A DNA stretch of 18,749 nucleotides from Clostridiales bacterium (GTDB taxonomy: Bacteria > Bacillota > Clostridia > Oscillospirales > QAKW01), in NCBI GenBank assembly GCA_003343605.1, contig QAKW01000012.1, forward strand, positions 1 to 18,749, read 5' to 3'. The translations under genes were made by a program, and so were the position numbers. Shown one piece after another: positions 1-7,588 of this stretch. The notes under the pieces were generated by a model. It had not been told where the DNA came from and searched no databases. It worked only from the letters and a program-made list of their open reading frames with translations. Each line of letters starts with the position of its first letter. Within the stretch, counting starts at the first letter, position 1.

Positions 1-263
1 CAGATTTTTGTGTAGGCGGCTCGGGTATCAGAAGTGATTACCGCTGTTTCCCCCGTTTCCGGCGGGTGTTCCGCCAAAATTGCCGCGGCCCCGCGCTTCA
101 GCGCTTCCCCCGCGAAGCGGTGGCCATCCTGCTGCCCGCCGGAGATTGCAACAAATAAATATCCCTTCTCTACCTGCCTGGAATCGCAGGTGACGCCGCA
201 GATTTGCGGATCAGCCGAAAGTCCGCCGGTTTTAATTCCCTCTAATAATGCTGATAAACGCAC
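1..263 (-). CDS. murE: UDP-N-acetylmuramyl-tripeptide synthetase MurE (N-terminal fragment)
   Basis: MurE is a cytoplasmic Mur ligase that adds the third peptide residue (meso-diaminopimelate or lysine) to UDP-MurNAc-L-Ala-D-Glu. Only the first 87 codons are in the window; the gene runs off the left edge. The translation shows the MurE N-terminal domain signature: CDSRQV followed by KGYLFVAI, then DGHRF and a stretch ending in RGAAAILAE. I place the start at a GTG at 261-263, because a GGGAGG ribosome binding site lies about 8 nt upstream and the family homology begins there. It follows the PBP gene by 24 nt, so it is almost certainly in the same transcript, and PBP-murE is the usual order in Firmicutes dcw clusters. 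The ligase domain that selects the added amino acid is outside the window, so DAP versus lysine cannot be read. Confidence 0.93.
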   Translation of the reverse strand, partial: MRLSALLEGIKTGGLSADPQICGVTCDSRQVEKGYLFVAISGGQQDGHRFAGEALKRGAAAILAEHPPETGETAVITSDTRAAYTKI

Positions 264-287
264 CTTTCAAACCCTCCCTGCATAGCG

Positions 288-2519
288 CTACATACTTGAT
301 ACGCCTTCTGAGCTGTTGGTTCGGATTGTGATTACAGTTCCCTCCGCTACCACCGTGCCCTTGGCTGGTGATTGCGAGATCACCAGAGAGCTGGAACTGG
401 CGTTTTCATTTCCAACCACGCGCACATTCAGCCCTGCCTGCGTAATCCGGTTGGATGCGCCGGAGACGCTGTAGCCGGTCAGATCCGGCACTACGATATT
501 TTCCGCCGGTGTTTTTCCGCCGGTATAAAGCACAATCGTGCCATCCTGCGGCATGGTAGTACCCGCCGCCGGCATCTGAGCGGTTACGGTATCGCCGCTG
601 CCAACGATCTTATATTTGAACTGTTTCTCTTTAAGGGCGGCAGTTGCCGCTTCCACTGTTTGATCGATATAAGAGGTAACCGATACATCCAATGTTGCCA
701 GCTCTTCCTCTGTATACTGCGGCTGAACACCAAGATACGGCAGAATGTCACTCAAAATATCCCCCGCAACAGGCGCTGCAATTACACCACCGTAAATTTC
801 CCCATTGCTGGGGCTATCCAGCAATACCAGAATTGCATATTCCGGATCATCAGCCGGAGCGAAGCCGGTAAAGGATGAAATGTAGGTTTTAACACCGGTT
901 TGATTGTAATCATCGATCTTTTCGGAAGTTCCGGTTTTTCCTGCAACACGGTAGCCCTTTACATAGGCGTTTTTACCGGAACCAACGGTTACAACCTGCT
1001 CCAGCAGGCTGCAAACAAGATCACTGGTTTCCTTTGAAATTACCTGGCGTTTTTCTGTGGTTTCAAAGCTTTTAACCACCTTTTCACTGCCGTCTTCCTG
1101 CGTTTGCGTGATTTCTTTTACCACATGGGGCGTAATCAGTTTTCCGCCGTTTGAAGCCGCGGCAACGGCTGTAATCATCTGAAGCGGCGTAATCTTGAAG
1201 TTCTGGCCAAAGGAGGCGGTGGCCAGCTCTACCTCCTGGAAGGTGGAAAACCAGATTCCGCTGGCCTCACCGTTTAAGTCGATCCCGGTTTTTTCTGTTA
1301 AACCGAAATTTTTAAAATATTTATAAAACAGATCTGTGCCTACCCGGGCTCCAATATTGATGAACGCCGGGTTACAGGAATTTTGAATTGCCTGCGCCAG
1401 CGTCTGATGCCCGTGTCCGCCGCTTTTCCAGCAACGGATCCGGCGGTCTGCAACCGTAATGTACCCGGGGCAGTCGAAGGTATCGCTGAGAGAAACCAAC
1501 CCTTCCTCCAACGCCATAGAGATGGTTACAATTTTAAAGGTTGAGCCGGGCATATAGGTATCTACAATACACTTATTACGCCAGATTTTATTGCGGTAGG
1601 AATCCGTTTGTTTTTCGAGATCCTCTCCTGTAAGCCCCTCCAGAGAAGCCAGTACCATCTCATCGGTGATGGTATAATAAGTGTTGGGGTTGTAATTGGG
1701 CAGAGAGGCCATCGCCAGTATTTCACCGGTCTTTACATTCATTACGAGGCCGGCGGCACCTTCCAGACATTGCTGCTCTACCCGGGCCTCCTGCAGGTGC
1801 TTCTCAAGATAATACTGAACCGTCTCATCAATGGTAAGCACCACGTTTTTTCCGTTTTCTGCAGCCACATAGGTTTCATATTCATAGGGCAGTTCGGTTC
1901 CAACGGCATTTTTAGCGGTAATCAGCTTGCCGGAAGTTCCCTGTAAATATTCATTATAGATTGATTCGATTCCATCTAGGCCAACATTATCCGTGCCGGT
2001 ATATCCCAGAATATGGCAGGCCAGGCTGTTATAGGGATAATAGCGTTTAGTATCTTCCACCAGATGGATCCCCGGCAGATCGTTCTCATCCACAAAAGCA
2101 CGGATCTGATCTGCAACTTCAGATTCAATCCGGCGTTTCACCAGCTCATAATAATTCTTTTTCTGCGTTTTATTATAGATCGTTTCCTCGTCCATGCCCA
2201 GAATATCCGCCAAGCCTTTGGCAATTTTGCGGCATAGCTCCGTATCTGTTTTATCAATCGCGTTGGGCGCCAGATAAACGGTTTCAACCGAGGCGGAAAC
2301 TGCCAACGCAGTATAATTTCGGCTGAAAATGGTTCCCCGATTCGCGGAAAGGGTGGTATCCATCGTTTGCTGGCTGATCGCTTTTGCCTGATAATAATTA
2401 TAATTTACAATCTGATATTTTGCCAGCATCCCTGCCAGCCAAAGCAGCAGGGCAACCGCAAACACGGCCAACATCACCGTGCTTCTGCGCACCATGGATC
2501 TGCTTGGTCCCTTTCCCAT
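288..2519 (-). CDS. ftsI: class B penicillin-binding protein (FtsI/PBP2B/SpoVD family) with two PASTA domains
   Basis: A 743-aa bitopic membrane transpeptidase that crosslinks septal (or spore cortex) peptidoglycan. One membrane segment lies at about residues 13-33, followed by a dimerisation domain with the RGTIF motif near 61-65. The transpeptidase motifs are intact: STFK at 326-329 (catalytic Ser326), SCN at 381-383 and KTGTS at 528-532. Two C-terminal PASTA-like domains follow at about 612-668 and 674-735; the second begins VVPDLTG. The ATG at 2517-2519 has AAAGGAG about 9 nt upstream. The gene sits between ftsL and murE. Bacillus subtilis has two such genes here, pbpB (two PASTA) and spoVD (one PASTA). 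Only one is present in this cluster, so it may be the division enzyme, and many related genomes label it SpoVD. Family is certain; division versus sporulation role is inferred. Confidence 0.93.
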   Translation of the reverse strand: MGKGPSRSMVRRSTVMLAVFAVALLLWLAGMLAKYQIVNYNYYQAKAISQQTMDTTLSANRGTIFSRNYTALAVSASVETVYLAPNAIDKTDTELCRKIAKGLADILGMDEETIYNKTQKKNYYELVKRRIESEVADQIRAFVDENDLPGIHLVEDTKRYYPYNSLACHILGYTGTDNVGLDGIESIYNEYLQGTSGKLITAKNAVGTELPYEYETYVAAENGKNVVLTIDETVQYYLEKHLQEARVEQQCLEGAAGLVMNVKTGEILAMASLPNYNPNTYYTITDEMVLASLEGLTGEDLEKQTDSYRNKIWRNKCIVDTYMPGSTFKIVTISMALEEGLVSLSDTFDCPGYITVADRRIRCWKSGGHGHQTLAQAIQNSCNPAFINIGARVGTDLFYKYFKNFGLTEKTGIDLNGEASGIWFSTFQEVELATASFGQNFKITPLQMITAVAAASNGGKLITPHVVKEITQTQEDGSEKVVKSFETTEKRQVISKETSDLVCSLLEQVVTVGSGKNAYVKGYRVAGKTGTSEKIDDYNQTGVKTYISSFTGFAPADDPEYAILVLLDSPSNGEIYGGVIAAPVAGDILSDILPYLGVQPQYTEEELATLDVSVTSYIDQTVEAATAALKEKQFKYKIVGSGDTVTAQMPAAGTTMPQDGTIVLYTGGKTPAENIVVPDLTGYSVSGASNRITQAGLNVRVVGNENASSSSLVISQSPAKGTVVAEGTVITIRTNSSEGVSSM

Positions 2520-2588
2520 CAGTTGCTGCTCCTTTCCTCCAAATAACCCGGCATTCGCCTATAATCGCCTGTTTTTACATCACCATAT

Positions 2589-2636
2589 AAAGTGCAAAAT
2601 GAGAGTAAGAATAAATTCCCACTCTCGTTTCACTTT
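2589..2636. repeat. imperfect inverted repeat in the ftsL-PBP gap
   Basis: Arms AAAGTG-c-AAA-at-GAGAGT and ACTCTC-g-TTT-CACTTT can form about 15 bp of stem around a 14-nt loop. It occupies the 132-bp gap between ftsL and the PBP gene, the only wide gap in this otherwise tightly packed cluster. In the operon direction there is no U-run after the stem, so it does not look like an ordinary terminator. It could be an RNA processing or stability hairpin. Confidence 0.5.
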
Positions 2637-2651
2637 TTATCCTATTAGCCG

Positions 2652-3038
2652 TTAGCGCAGATATTCCAGAAGAATATTGAATTCTGCCACAATACCATCC
2701 CACCAGCTGCTGTCCTTCGGCTCGTCTTTTATAATTTCCACCGTATCGTCGGTCAATAAATTGATGGTCTGAATCTGATAGTTTTCGATTTTGATCATCC
2801 CCAGCTCTTCCGTGGCGATCCGCTCAATTTCATCCATCTGATTTTTGCTTTCAATGGATACCTGCATCGAGCCGGCTTCGCCCTCCAGGCTGGAAAGCTC
2901 CTTTTTTGCGGCCAGTAAATCATTGGATACCTCATTAAGCGCAATATGGCTATAGAGCAAATAACCGCCTACCGCAATAAAAAATGCGGCGCATAACAAA
3001 ACCGACCACTGGATGCCATGAATATGAAATTTTTTCAT
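2652..3038 (-). CDS. ftsL: cell division protein FtsL/DivIC-like
   Basis: A 128-aa bitopic protein of the FtsL/DivIC family, which forms a coiled-coil complex with FtsB/DivIC and FtsQ/DivIB in the divisome and controls septal synthase activity. It has a short basic cytoplasmic N-terminus, one membrane segment at about 9-30, a heptad-rich region at about 34-75 and the family-typical EELGMIK end of the coiled coil near 77-83. An acidic tail follows. An upstream in-frame ATG at 3077 would give 141 aa but would overlap the end of rsmH. I use the ATG at 3036-3038 because AGGAGG sits 6 nt before it, 19 nt after the rsmH stop. Such proteins diverge strongly in sequence, so the assignment rests on topology, the LGM motif and position between rsmH and the PBP gene. 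Confidence 0.85.
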   Translation of the reverse strand: MKKFHIHGIQWSVLLCAAFFIAVGGYLLYSHIALNEVSNDLLAAKKELSSLEGEAGSMQVSIESKNQMDEIERIATEELGMIKIENYQIQTINLLTDDTVEIIKDEPKDSSWWDGIVAEFNILLEYLR

Positions 3039-3057
3039 GAGGTACCTCCTTTTATTT

Positions 3058-3993
3058 TTACAACTTTTCGCAGACACGAAGCTTTGCCGGTTTGGAACGG
3101 CGGTTCTCAGCCAGCTCTTTTGCAGAAGCCGTAAGCGGCTTACGGGTAACCAGCCGGATTACCGGCTTCCTGCCGCAAACACAAACCGGCAGATTCTTAT
3201 CACAGATACAGCCGGTAGCAAGATCCGCGAAAACATTTTTTACAATTCGGTCTTCCAGGGAATGAAAGGTTAAAATGGCGATCCTTCCCCCCGTTTGCAA
3301 AAGATCCACCGCTTCGCGGACAGCATGCTCCAAAATACGCAGTTCTCCATTTACCTCAATGCGAATGGCCTGGAAGGTCCGTTTGGCGGGATGTTTATTC
3401 CCATAACGTTCCTGAGGCGGGAAAACCCGCTCAATAATCTCAACAAGCTGGCCGGTTGTTTCAATCGGGGCCTCTTTCCGTTTCCGGCAGATTGCGGCCG
3501 CAATTTTCGGGCTCCTTTTTTCCTCTCCATAGCGATAGAGAATATCACAAATCTTTTCCTGCGGATAGGTATTGATCACCGTAAAAGCATCCAGCGGATT
3601 CTCATGGTCCATCCGCATATCCAAAGGTGCGTCAAACCGGTAGGAAAAACCGCGGGACTTTTCATCCAGCTGATAGCTGGAAACGCCGAGATCAAATAAA
3701 ATACCGTCTGCTTTTTGATATCCTTCCCGCGCCAAAACGGCCCGTAGCTCTGAAAAATTGGATTTTACCGCTTTAAAGCGCCTGCCGAACGGGCTTAAAC
3801 GTTCTTGTGCCGCCGCGATCGCATCCTGATCCTGATCAATGCCGATCAGAAACCCATCCTGCAGTTTGGCGGCAATCAGGCTGCTGTGGCCGCCGCCGCC
3901 GAGCGTTGCGTCAACATAAACGCCGCCGGACCGGATCTTGAGTGCCGCAATGCATTCTTCCGGCATTACACTGTAATGATAAAAGTCTTTCAT
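3058..3993 (-). CDS. rsmH: 16S rRNA (cytosine-1402-N4)-methyltransferase RsmH (MraW)
   Basis: A 311-aa cytoplasmic S-adenosylmethionine-dependent enzyme that N4-methylates C1402 of 16S rRNA in the decoding centre. The SAM-binding motif DATLGGGGHS is at 28-37. Other family blocks are LFDLGVSS at 99-106, HPAKRTFQAIRIEVN at 201-215, FHSLEDR at 243-249 and a C-terminal PAKLRVCEK segment. Length is normal for the family. Its ATG (3991-3993) shares one base with the mraZ TGA stop (TGATG), a translational-coupling arrangement. A CxC-containing segment at about 262-273 is common in Firmicute members. Confidence 0.97.
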   Translation of the reverse strand: MKDFYHYSVMPEECIAALKIRSGGVYVDATLGGGGHSSLIAAKLQDGFLIGIDQDQDAIAAAQERLSPFGRRFKAVKSNFSELRAVLAREGYQKADGILFDLGVSSYQLDEKSRGFSYRFDAPLDMRMDHENPLDAFTVINTYPQEKICDILYRYGEEKRSPKIAAAICRKRKEAPIETTGQLVEIIERVFPPQERYGNKHPAKRTFQAIRIEVNGELRILEHAVREAVDLLQTGGRIAILTFHSLEDRIVKNVFADLATGCICDKNLPVCVCGRKPVIRLVTRKPLTASAKELAENRRSKPAKLRVCEKL

Positions 3994-4418
3994 CAGAAAT
4001 CCAGTTCATCCATTGCAGCCACAATATTTTCCGTGTCAAGCGCTTTCTCCATTGCTTCAAATCGCTGTGGATTCCAAATTTCAGCCCGGTTTCCGTTGCC
4101 AACAATGACAGCATTTCCCTCAATGCCGGCAATCCGGCGCAGAGCTGCCGGAAGCTGGACACGGCCCTGTTTATCCGTGGAAACATCGGTTTTATAGGTA
4201 TTGAAAAAATGGCTGATATCCCGCCCTTTAGACATCGGCAGCCGGGAAATTTTTTCTTCCAGCGCTGTCCACGCCTCTCTTGTCAGCACATACACGCACT
4301 CATCCAGACCATGTGTTAAAACAAGGTCGGTACCCATCTGCTCTTTCAGCTTTTTGGGCAGAATCACACGACCCTTTTCATCCACAAAATGTTCAGAATA
4401 ACCGGTCAGATAAGCCAT
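3993..4418 (-). CDS. mraZ: transcriptional regulator MraZ
   Basis: A 141-aa protein of the MraZ family, an AbrB-like ring-forming DNA-binding protein that regulates the dcw operon it heads. Two SpoVT/AbrB half-domains are visible, with signatures DEKGRVILP at 13-21 and DKQGRVQLP at 82-90. The reading frame extends 13 codons upstream, but I start at the ATG at 4416-4418: AGGAGG lies 7 nt before it and the family homology begins with MAYLTGYSEH. The stop overlaps the rsmH start by one base. A four-copy repeat matching known MraZ sites lies about 36 bp upstream, supporting autoregulation. Confidence 0.96.
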   Translation of the reverse strand: MAYLTGYSEHFVDEKGRVILPKKLKEQMGTDLVLTHGLDECVYVLTREAWTALEEKISRLPMSKGRDISHFFNTYKTDVSTDKQGRVQLPAALRRIAGIEGNAVIVGNGNRAEIWNPQRFEAMEKALDTENIVAAMDELDF

Positions 4419-4453
4419 GCATACACCTCCTTTGAGCGCAGGATCATTTTCAC

Positions 4454-4492
4454 CCACTTTATTACCACTTAGTATCTACTTAGCCTCCACTT
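4454..4492 (-). promoter_or_regulatory. probable MraZ operator: four 6-bp repeats at 11-bp spacing
   Basis: Read on the minus strand, four hexamers AAGTGG, AAGTAG, AAGTGG, AAGTGG begin exactly 11 bp apart (plus-strand blocks starting at 4487, 4476, 4465 and 4454). Spacing by one helical turn puts all copies on one DNA face, suiting a ring-shaped oligomer. MraZ proteins studied elsewhere bind closely spaced direct repeats with a GTGG-type core upstream of mraZ. The array starts about 7 bp downstream of the -10 box, at or just after the transcription start, so binding would be expected to repress. Binding is inferred. Confidence 0.85.
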
Positions 4493-4499
4493 AGTTTCA

Positions 4500-4527
4500 A
4501 TTATAGCAAAGAATCAAGAAAAATCAA
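4500..4527 (-). promoter_or_regulatory. mraZ operon promoter
   Basis: A sigma-A-type promoter on the minus strand: TTGATT (4522-4527), 16-bp spacer, TATAAT (4500-4505). The AT-rich A/T tracts at about 4534-4553 lie just upstream of the -35 and could act as an UP element. It points into the MraZ repeat array and then mraZ. Confidence 0.7.
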
Positions 4528-4621
4528 TAGGCATTTTAAAAAAAGAAAAAATTAACAAATAGGATATTCTACAATATTTTATTTGTTTATTACCTTATGA
4601 CTGGGTCTGTTAACGTTGCGA

Positions 4622-4657
4622 ATCAAAAGAAAAAGAGTTCGGATAAATCCGAACTCT
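4622..4657 (-). terminator. intrinsic terminator of the GtrII-like gene
   Basis: A perfect inverted repeat (4634-4644 with 4647-4657; arm AGAGTTCGGAT) followed on the minus strand by TTTTTCTTTT. It begins 24 bp past the stop of the 524-aa membrane protein and separates it from the mraZ operon. Confidence 0.9.
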
Positions 4658-4680
4658 GCTTTCAAAATATACGAAGCTTC

Positions 4681-6255
4681 CTATTCTTCCATCTTTACGG
4701 TAATAATCCCATTGATATTCCGGATGGATCCTTCATCCGGATAACAGGGCATCTGCTGAAAAGCCGCTGTTTGCCGCAGCTGCTCCTCCTGCTCTAGGGT
4801 TACATCTTTGTAATGCACCCCCAGAAAATAGGCCAGATACCGCGCTCTGGAATAAACATTTAAAAGCCCGTTACCGGGGGATCCAAAACCGGTCATATTC
4901 GTTTCCGGAACAAAACTGTCCATTGAAGCGTTGCCGATAATCGCAACTTGGCTTTCCTGTGTAAACCCATCTGTCAGCTCAATTTTCGCCGTCAGTCTGT
5001 TAAAGTAAGCAAACACGTTTTCATAGGTCATATCCATGCAGAAATACGCCCGGTTGGTGATCAAAACGCATTCATAGCCACAGATCAGTTCCAGAAGGAT
5101 TAGCCCCGCCATCAAAACCGGTGCACCGGTCTTGGCCAGCATTTTATTTTTTATTCCACTGATATTCATTCGGTCTATGGCAATGCAGGGTAAGACCAAA
5201 GTAAGAACCAGAGGATATACCATCAGGAGATGGACAAAGCTTTGACCCGCCATTACAAAAATGAGATTGCTCGCCAGCGGAAAGATTAAAATCAGCAGTA
5301 TCAGGAAGAGCATCATTAGCCCCTGCCGATACAGCCTTTTGCGGATCACACATACCACCACCATTCCCAGATTCACCGCCATGCAGATACAGGCGAAAGC
5401 TGGGAAAAATCCGTGAAATATGCCCTGCCATGTATTGAAAAAGAAGCAGCCGAAGCAGATATATGCCCATTTGACCCGCTCGCATAATGTTTTAAGAGTG
5501 AGCCGGCCCATCTCACTGATTCCCTGATAGGTAGTCAGCTCTGTTCCGGTATACCATAAAAGAAACTGCAAAACAGCATAATATAAAACGATGCCGAGAA
5601 AAAGGAATCCCAAATATTTCAGCGCCGTAATCAGAAACTTTTTCCAACCGCCCTTCCATCGGTTCTCGCAGACATCCATAATCAGCAATACCACCAGTAA
5701 GGCGGCAGCAAGGCAAAAATAAGCCTGATAACATCCCATGGATAAGGCAAGCATGCAGCTTCCCGTAATCATCGGCCCCAGCTTTTCCGAGCGGATCAGA
5801 TAAGCGCCGATCACCGCCAAAACCATAGCCAGTAAATACGGCGCGGAACTAAACATATAGGCATAGGTGGAGGCTACTGTTGGAAAAGCAACAAGGCAGA
5901 CCGTTCCCAGCATGGCCGGCAAATAATGGCGGATTTTAAACATCTTCATCATCAGCATTGCCGAAAACGCAAGAAACAGTGAGCCCGCAAGGCCATTTAG
6001 CCAGGAGCTGCTGAAATGGCCGGTAAGGCCAGAAGCCGCCTGCAACAGCCAACGGCCGGAAGACAGGCCGAATTCACAGGCGGAATATAAACCATCGATA
6101 TCATCGTGATTTAAAAACTTATGGGTAAACATATAGAGATGAACCAGCAGCGCAAGAATAAAAGCAGATACAAAAACTACCCCGTCAAAGCGGGTAAAAT
6201 ATTTTTTGATCTTATTTTGCATCCGGATTAAAACATAGGGTTCCGCTGTTTCCAT
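4681..6255 (-). CDS. polytopic membrane protein, GtrII/GtrS-like glucosyltransferase candidate
   Basis: A 524-aa protein with roughly ten to eleven hydrophobic segments between residues 24 and about 390, then an apparently extracytoplasmic C-terminal region of about 130 aa. The layout resembles the Glucos_trans_II (GtrII/GtrS) family, GT-C-like enzymes that transfer glucosyl residues from a lipid-linked donor to surface glycans: an acidic HDD motif in the first external loop (about 50-52), a SGRWLLQ segment shortly after (about 66-72), and a C-terminal PDEGSI block ending in VKMEE. The usual partners, a flippase (GtrA) and a bactoprenol glucosyltransferase (GtrB), are not adjacent. The gene has its own promoter and terminator and is a single-gene unit. 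The SD is weak (AAGGGA); the start at 6255 is tentative, and Met12 is an alternative. Family recalled from pattern only; substrate unknown. Confidence 0.65.
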   Translation of the reverse strand: METAEPYVLIRMQNKIKKYFTRFDGVVFVSAFILALLVHLYMFTHKFLNHDDIDGLYSACEFGLSSGRWLLQAASGLTGHFSSSWLNGLAGSLFLAFSAMLMMKMFKIRHYLPAMLGTVCLVAFPTVASTYAYMFSSAPYLLAMVLAVIGAYLIRSEKLGPMITGSCMLALSMGCYQAYFCLAAALLVVLLIMDVCENRWKGGWKKFLITALKYLGFLFLGIVLYYAVLQFLLWYTGTELTTYQGISEMGRLTLKTLCERVKWAYICFGCFFFNTWQGIFHGFFPAFACICMAVNLGMVVVCVIRKRLYRQGLMMLFLILLILIFPLASNLIFVMAGQSFVHLLMVYPLVLTLVLPCIAIDRMNISGIKNKMLAKTGAPVLMAGLILLELICGYECVLITNRAYFCMDMTYENVFAYFNRLTAKIELTDGFTQESQVAIIGNASMDSFVPETNMTGFGSPGNGLLNVYSRARYLAYFLGVHYKDVTLEQEEQLRQTAAFQQMPCYPDEGSIRNINGIITVKMEE

Positions 6256-6305
6256 AATGCACTATCCCTTTCTTTAAACAAATATTTGTTATATATGTAC
6301 GTTAT

Positions 6306-6334
6306 ATTATATATCCTATTTGTTTTTTTGGCAA
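6306..6334 (-). promoter_or_regulatory. promoter of the GtrII-like gene
   Basis: TTGCCA (6329-6334), 17-bp spacer, TATAAT (6306-6311) on the minus strand, about 50 bp upstream of the ATG. It is close to the sigma-A consensus. Confidence 0.75.
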
Positions 6335-6357
6335 GTACTTCCAGGTATATTGCATAT

Positions 6358-6392
6358 AAAAAGAACCTTTTCCCAAAGAAAAGGTTCTTTTT
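6358..6392 (-). terminator. intrinsic terminator of the EIIC gene
   Basis: A 15-bp stem (arm AAAAAGAACCTTTTC at 6358-6372 with 6378-6392) around a 5-nt loop, ending in a T tract on the minus strand and lying 10 bp past the EIIC stop. Its A/T flanks also give a T-run on the plus strand, so it could work both ways, but no plus-strand gene approaches it. Confidence 0.9.
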
Positions 6393-6402
6393 TCATCCTA
6401 TT

Positions 6403-7458
6403 TTACAGCTTTAAATCCCCTTCCCGGATCCAGCCGATCCGGCGGAGCAGCATCCCGCCCAGCCAGCATAAAATGCCGGGTAATACAAAGCAGATCAAAA
6501 TCAGGCCAATCCAATCCAGGGGAACAATGGCCGTCTTGCTTCCCGCCGCAATATCATTCAGCCATCCGGTATAAACGCCGATCTGCCCTACCAGACCGCA
6601 AGTGCCCATGCCCGAGGAAACCGCAGGCCCATTCATCTGCAGATGAAACAGGCAGGTCGCCAACGGACCGGTAATCGCCGAAGCGATAATCGGCGGGATC
6701 CAGATCCGGGGATTCCGCACAATATTCCCCATCTGCAGCATAGAGGTTCCAAGCCCCTGCGAAATCAGCCCGCCCCAGCGGTTTTCACGGAAGCTCATAA
6801 CCGCAAAGCCGATCATCTGTGCACAGCAGCCGGCAACAGCCGCACCGCCCGCAAGGCCGGTTAAGGAAAGCGCCGCGCAAATCGCCGCGCTGGAAATCGG
6901 CAGTGTAAGCGCGATTCCAACCAAAACAGAAACAATCACACCCATCAGGAACGGCTGCAATTCCGTTGCCCACATAATCAAGTTCCCAAGGGCGCTGGCC
7001 CCTTTGCCGATTCCCGGCGCAAGCCAGGCAGACAAGGCAACGCCAATAAAAATGGTTACCAGCGGCGTTACCAGAATATCAATTTTGGTTTCTTTGGAAA
7101 CAACCTTGCCACATTCTGCCGCAATAATCGCAATAATTAAAACAGCCAGCGGACCGCCTGCACCGCCCAGTCCATTGGCCGCGCTGCCAACTGCAACCAG
7201 AGAAAACAGCACCAGATTCGGGCAGTGCAGTGCATACCCGATCGCCACCGCCATTGCCGGGCCGGACATCGCGGAAGCATAGCCCCCGATTTTTTGAAGA
7301 AATTCCCAGTGGAACTGGGTTCCTACCGTATTAATGATCGTTCCGATCAGCAGCGAACAAAAAAGGCCCTGCGCCATAGCTCCAAGCGCATCGATAAAAT
7401 AACGCCTCCAGGATATTTCGATATCCTTTCTTTTCAGAAATGCCTTTAATTTTTCCAT
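6403..7458 (-). CDS. PTS EIIC-type membrane protein of the PfoR family
   Basis: A 351-aa polytopic membrane protein, about nine to ten hydrophobic segments, matching the PTS_EIIC_2/PfoR type. Glycine- and alanine-rich membrane helices, a GPAMAVAIGYAL block near 46-57, GGAGGPLAVLI near 78-88 and QMNGPAVSSGMGTCG near 273-287 are characteristic. EIIC proteins normally carry sugars across the membrane with phosphorylation by EIIA/EIIB; PfoR was named in Clostridium perfringens for an effect on perfringolysin production, and the family's substrate is poorly defined. No EIIA, EIIB, HPr or regulator gene is next to it, so it is an orphan here. AGAGGAGGG lies 6 nt before the ATG. Flanking promoter and terminator make it monocistronic. 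A regulatory rather than transport role is possible. Confidence 0.8.
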   Translation of the reverse strand: MEKLKAFLKRKDIEISWRRYFIDALGAMAQGLFCSLLIGTIINTVGTQFHWEFLQKIGGYASAMSGPAMAVAIGYALHCPNLVLFSLVAVGSAANGLGGAGGPLAVLIIAIIAAECGKVVSKETKIDILVTPLVTIFIGVALSAWLAPGIGKGASALGNLIMWATELQPFLMGVIVSVLVGIALTLPISSAAICAALSLTGLAGGAAVAGCCAQMIGFAVMSFRENRWGGLISQGLGTSMLQMGNIVRNPRIWIPPIIASAITGPLATCLFHLQMNGPAVSSGMGTCGLVGQIGVYTGWLNDIAAGSKTAIVPLDWIGLILICFVLPGILCWLGGMLLRRIGWIREGDLKL

Positions 7459-7499
7459 CCAAAACCCTCCTCTATTGATTTTCCCCTGATATTGTGCCT

Positions 7500-7528
7500 A
7501 TTCTATCATAAACCTTTTGGGAAAACAA
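7500..7528 (-). promoter_or_regulatory. possible promoter of the EIIC gene
   Basis: TTGTTT (7523-7528), 17-bp spacer, TAGAAT (7500-7505) on the minus strand, about 42 bp upstream of the ATG. It is a moderate consensus match. Confidence 0.45.
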
Positions 7529-7543
7529 GAGAAAAGTTCGCTG

Positions 7544-7572
7544 AAAAAAGGCCGCATTCCGCATGTCCTTTT
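7544..7572 (-). terminator. possible second terminator after htrA
   Basis: On the minus strand AAAAGG (7567-7572) can pair with CCTTTT (7546-7551), with a small inner CAT/ATG pairing, and the stem runs into six T residues (7544-7549). The stem is weak, but unlike the GC-rich hairpin nearer the gene it has a proper T tract. Confidence 0.5.
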
Positions 7573-7588
7573 GCCTGATATTACAAGC

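Noticed and set aside
2589..2636. AAAGTG arms of the ftsL-PBP inverted repeat as further MraZ sites
   Set aside because: They are not phased at 11 bp, lack the GTGG core in tandem and are in inverted rather than direct orientation.
4554..4587. Inverted repeat AACAAATA/TATTTGTT between the GtrII-like terminator and the mraZ promoter, and a shared 14-mer with the GtrII-like promoter (about 6312-6325)
   Set aside because: In such AT-rich DNA an 8-bp A/T arm and a single shared 14-mer are near chance expectation for a window this size. The plus strand here shows no convincing promoter.
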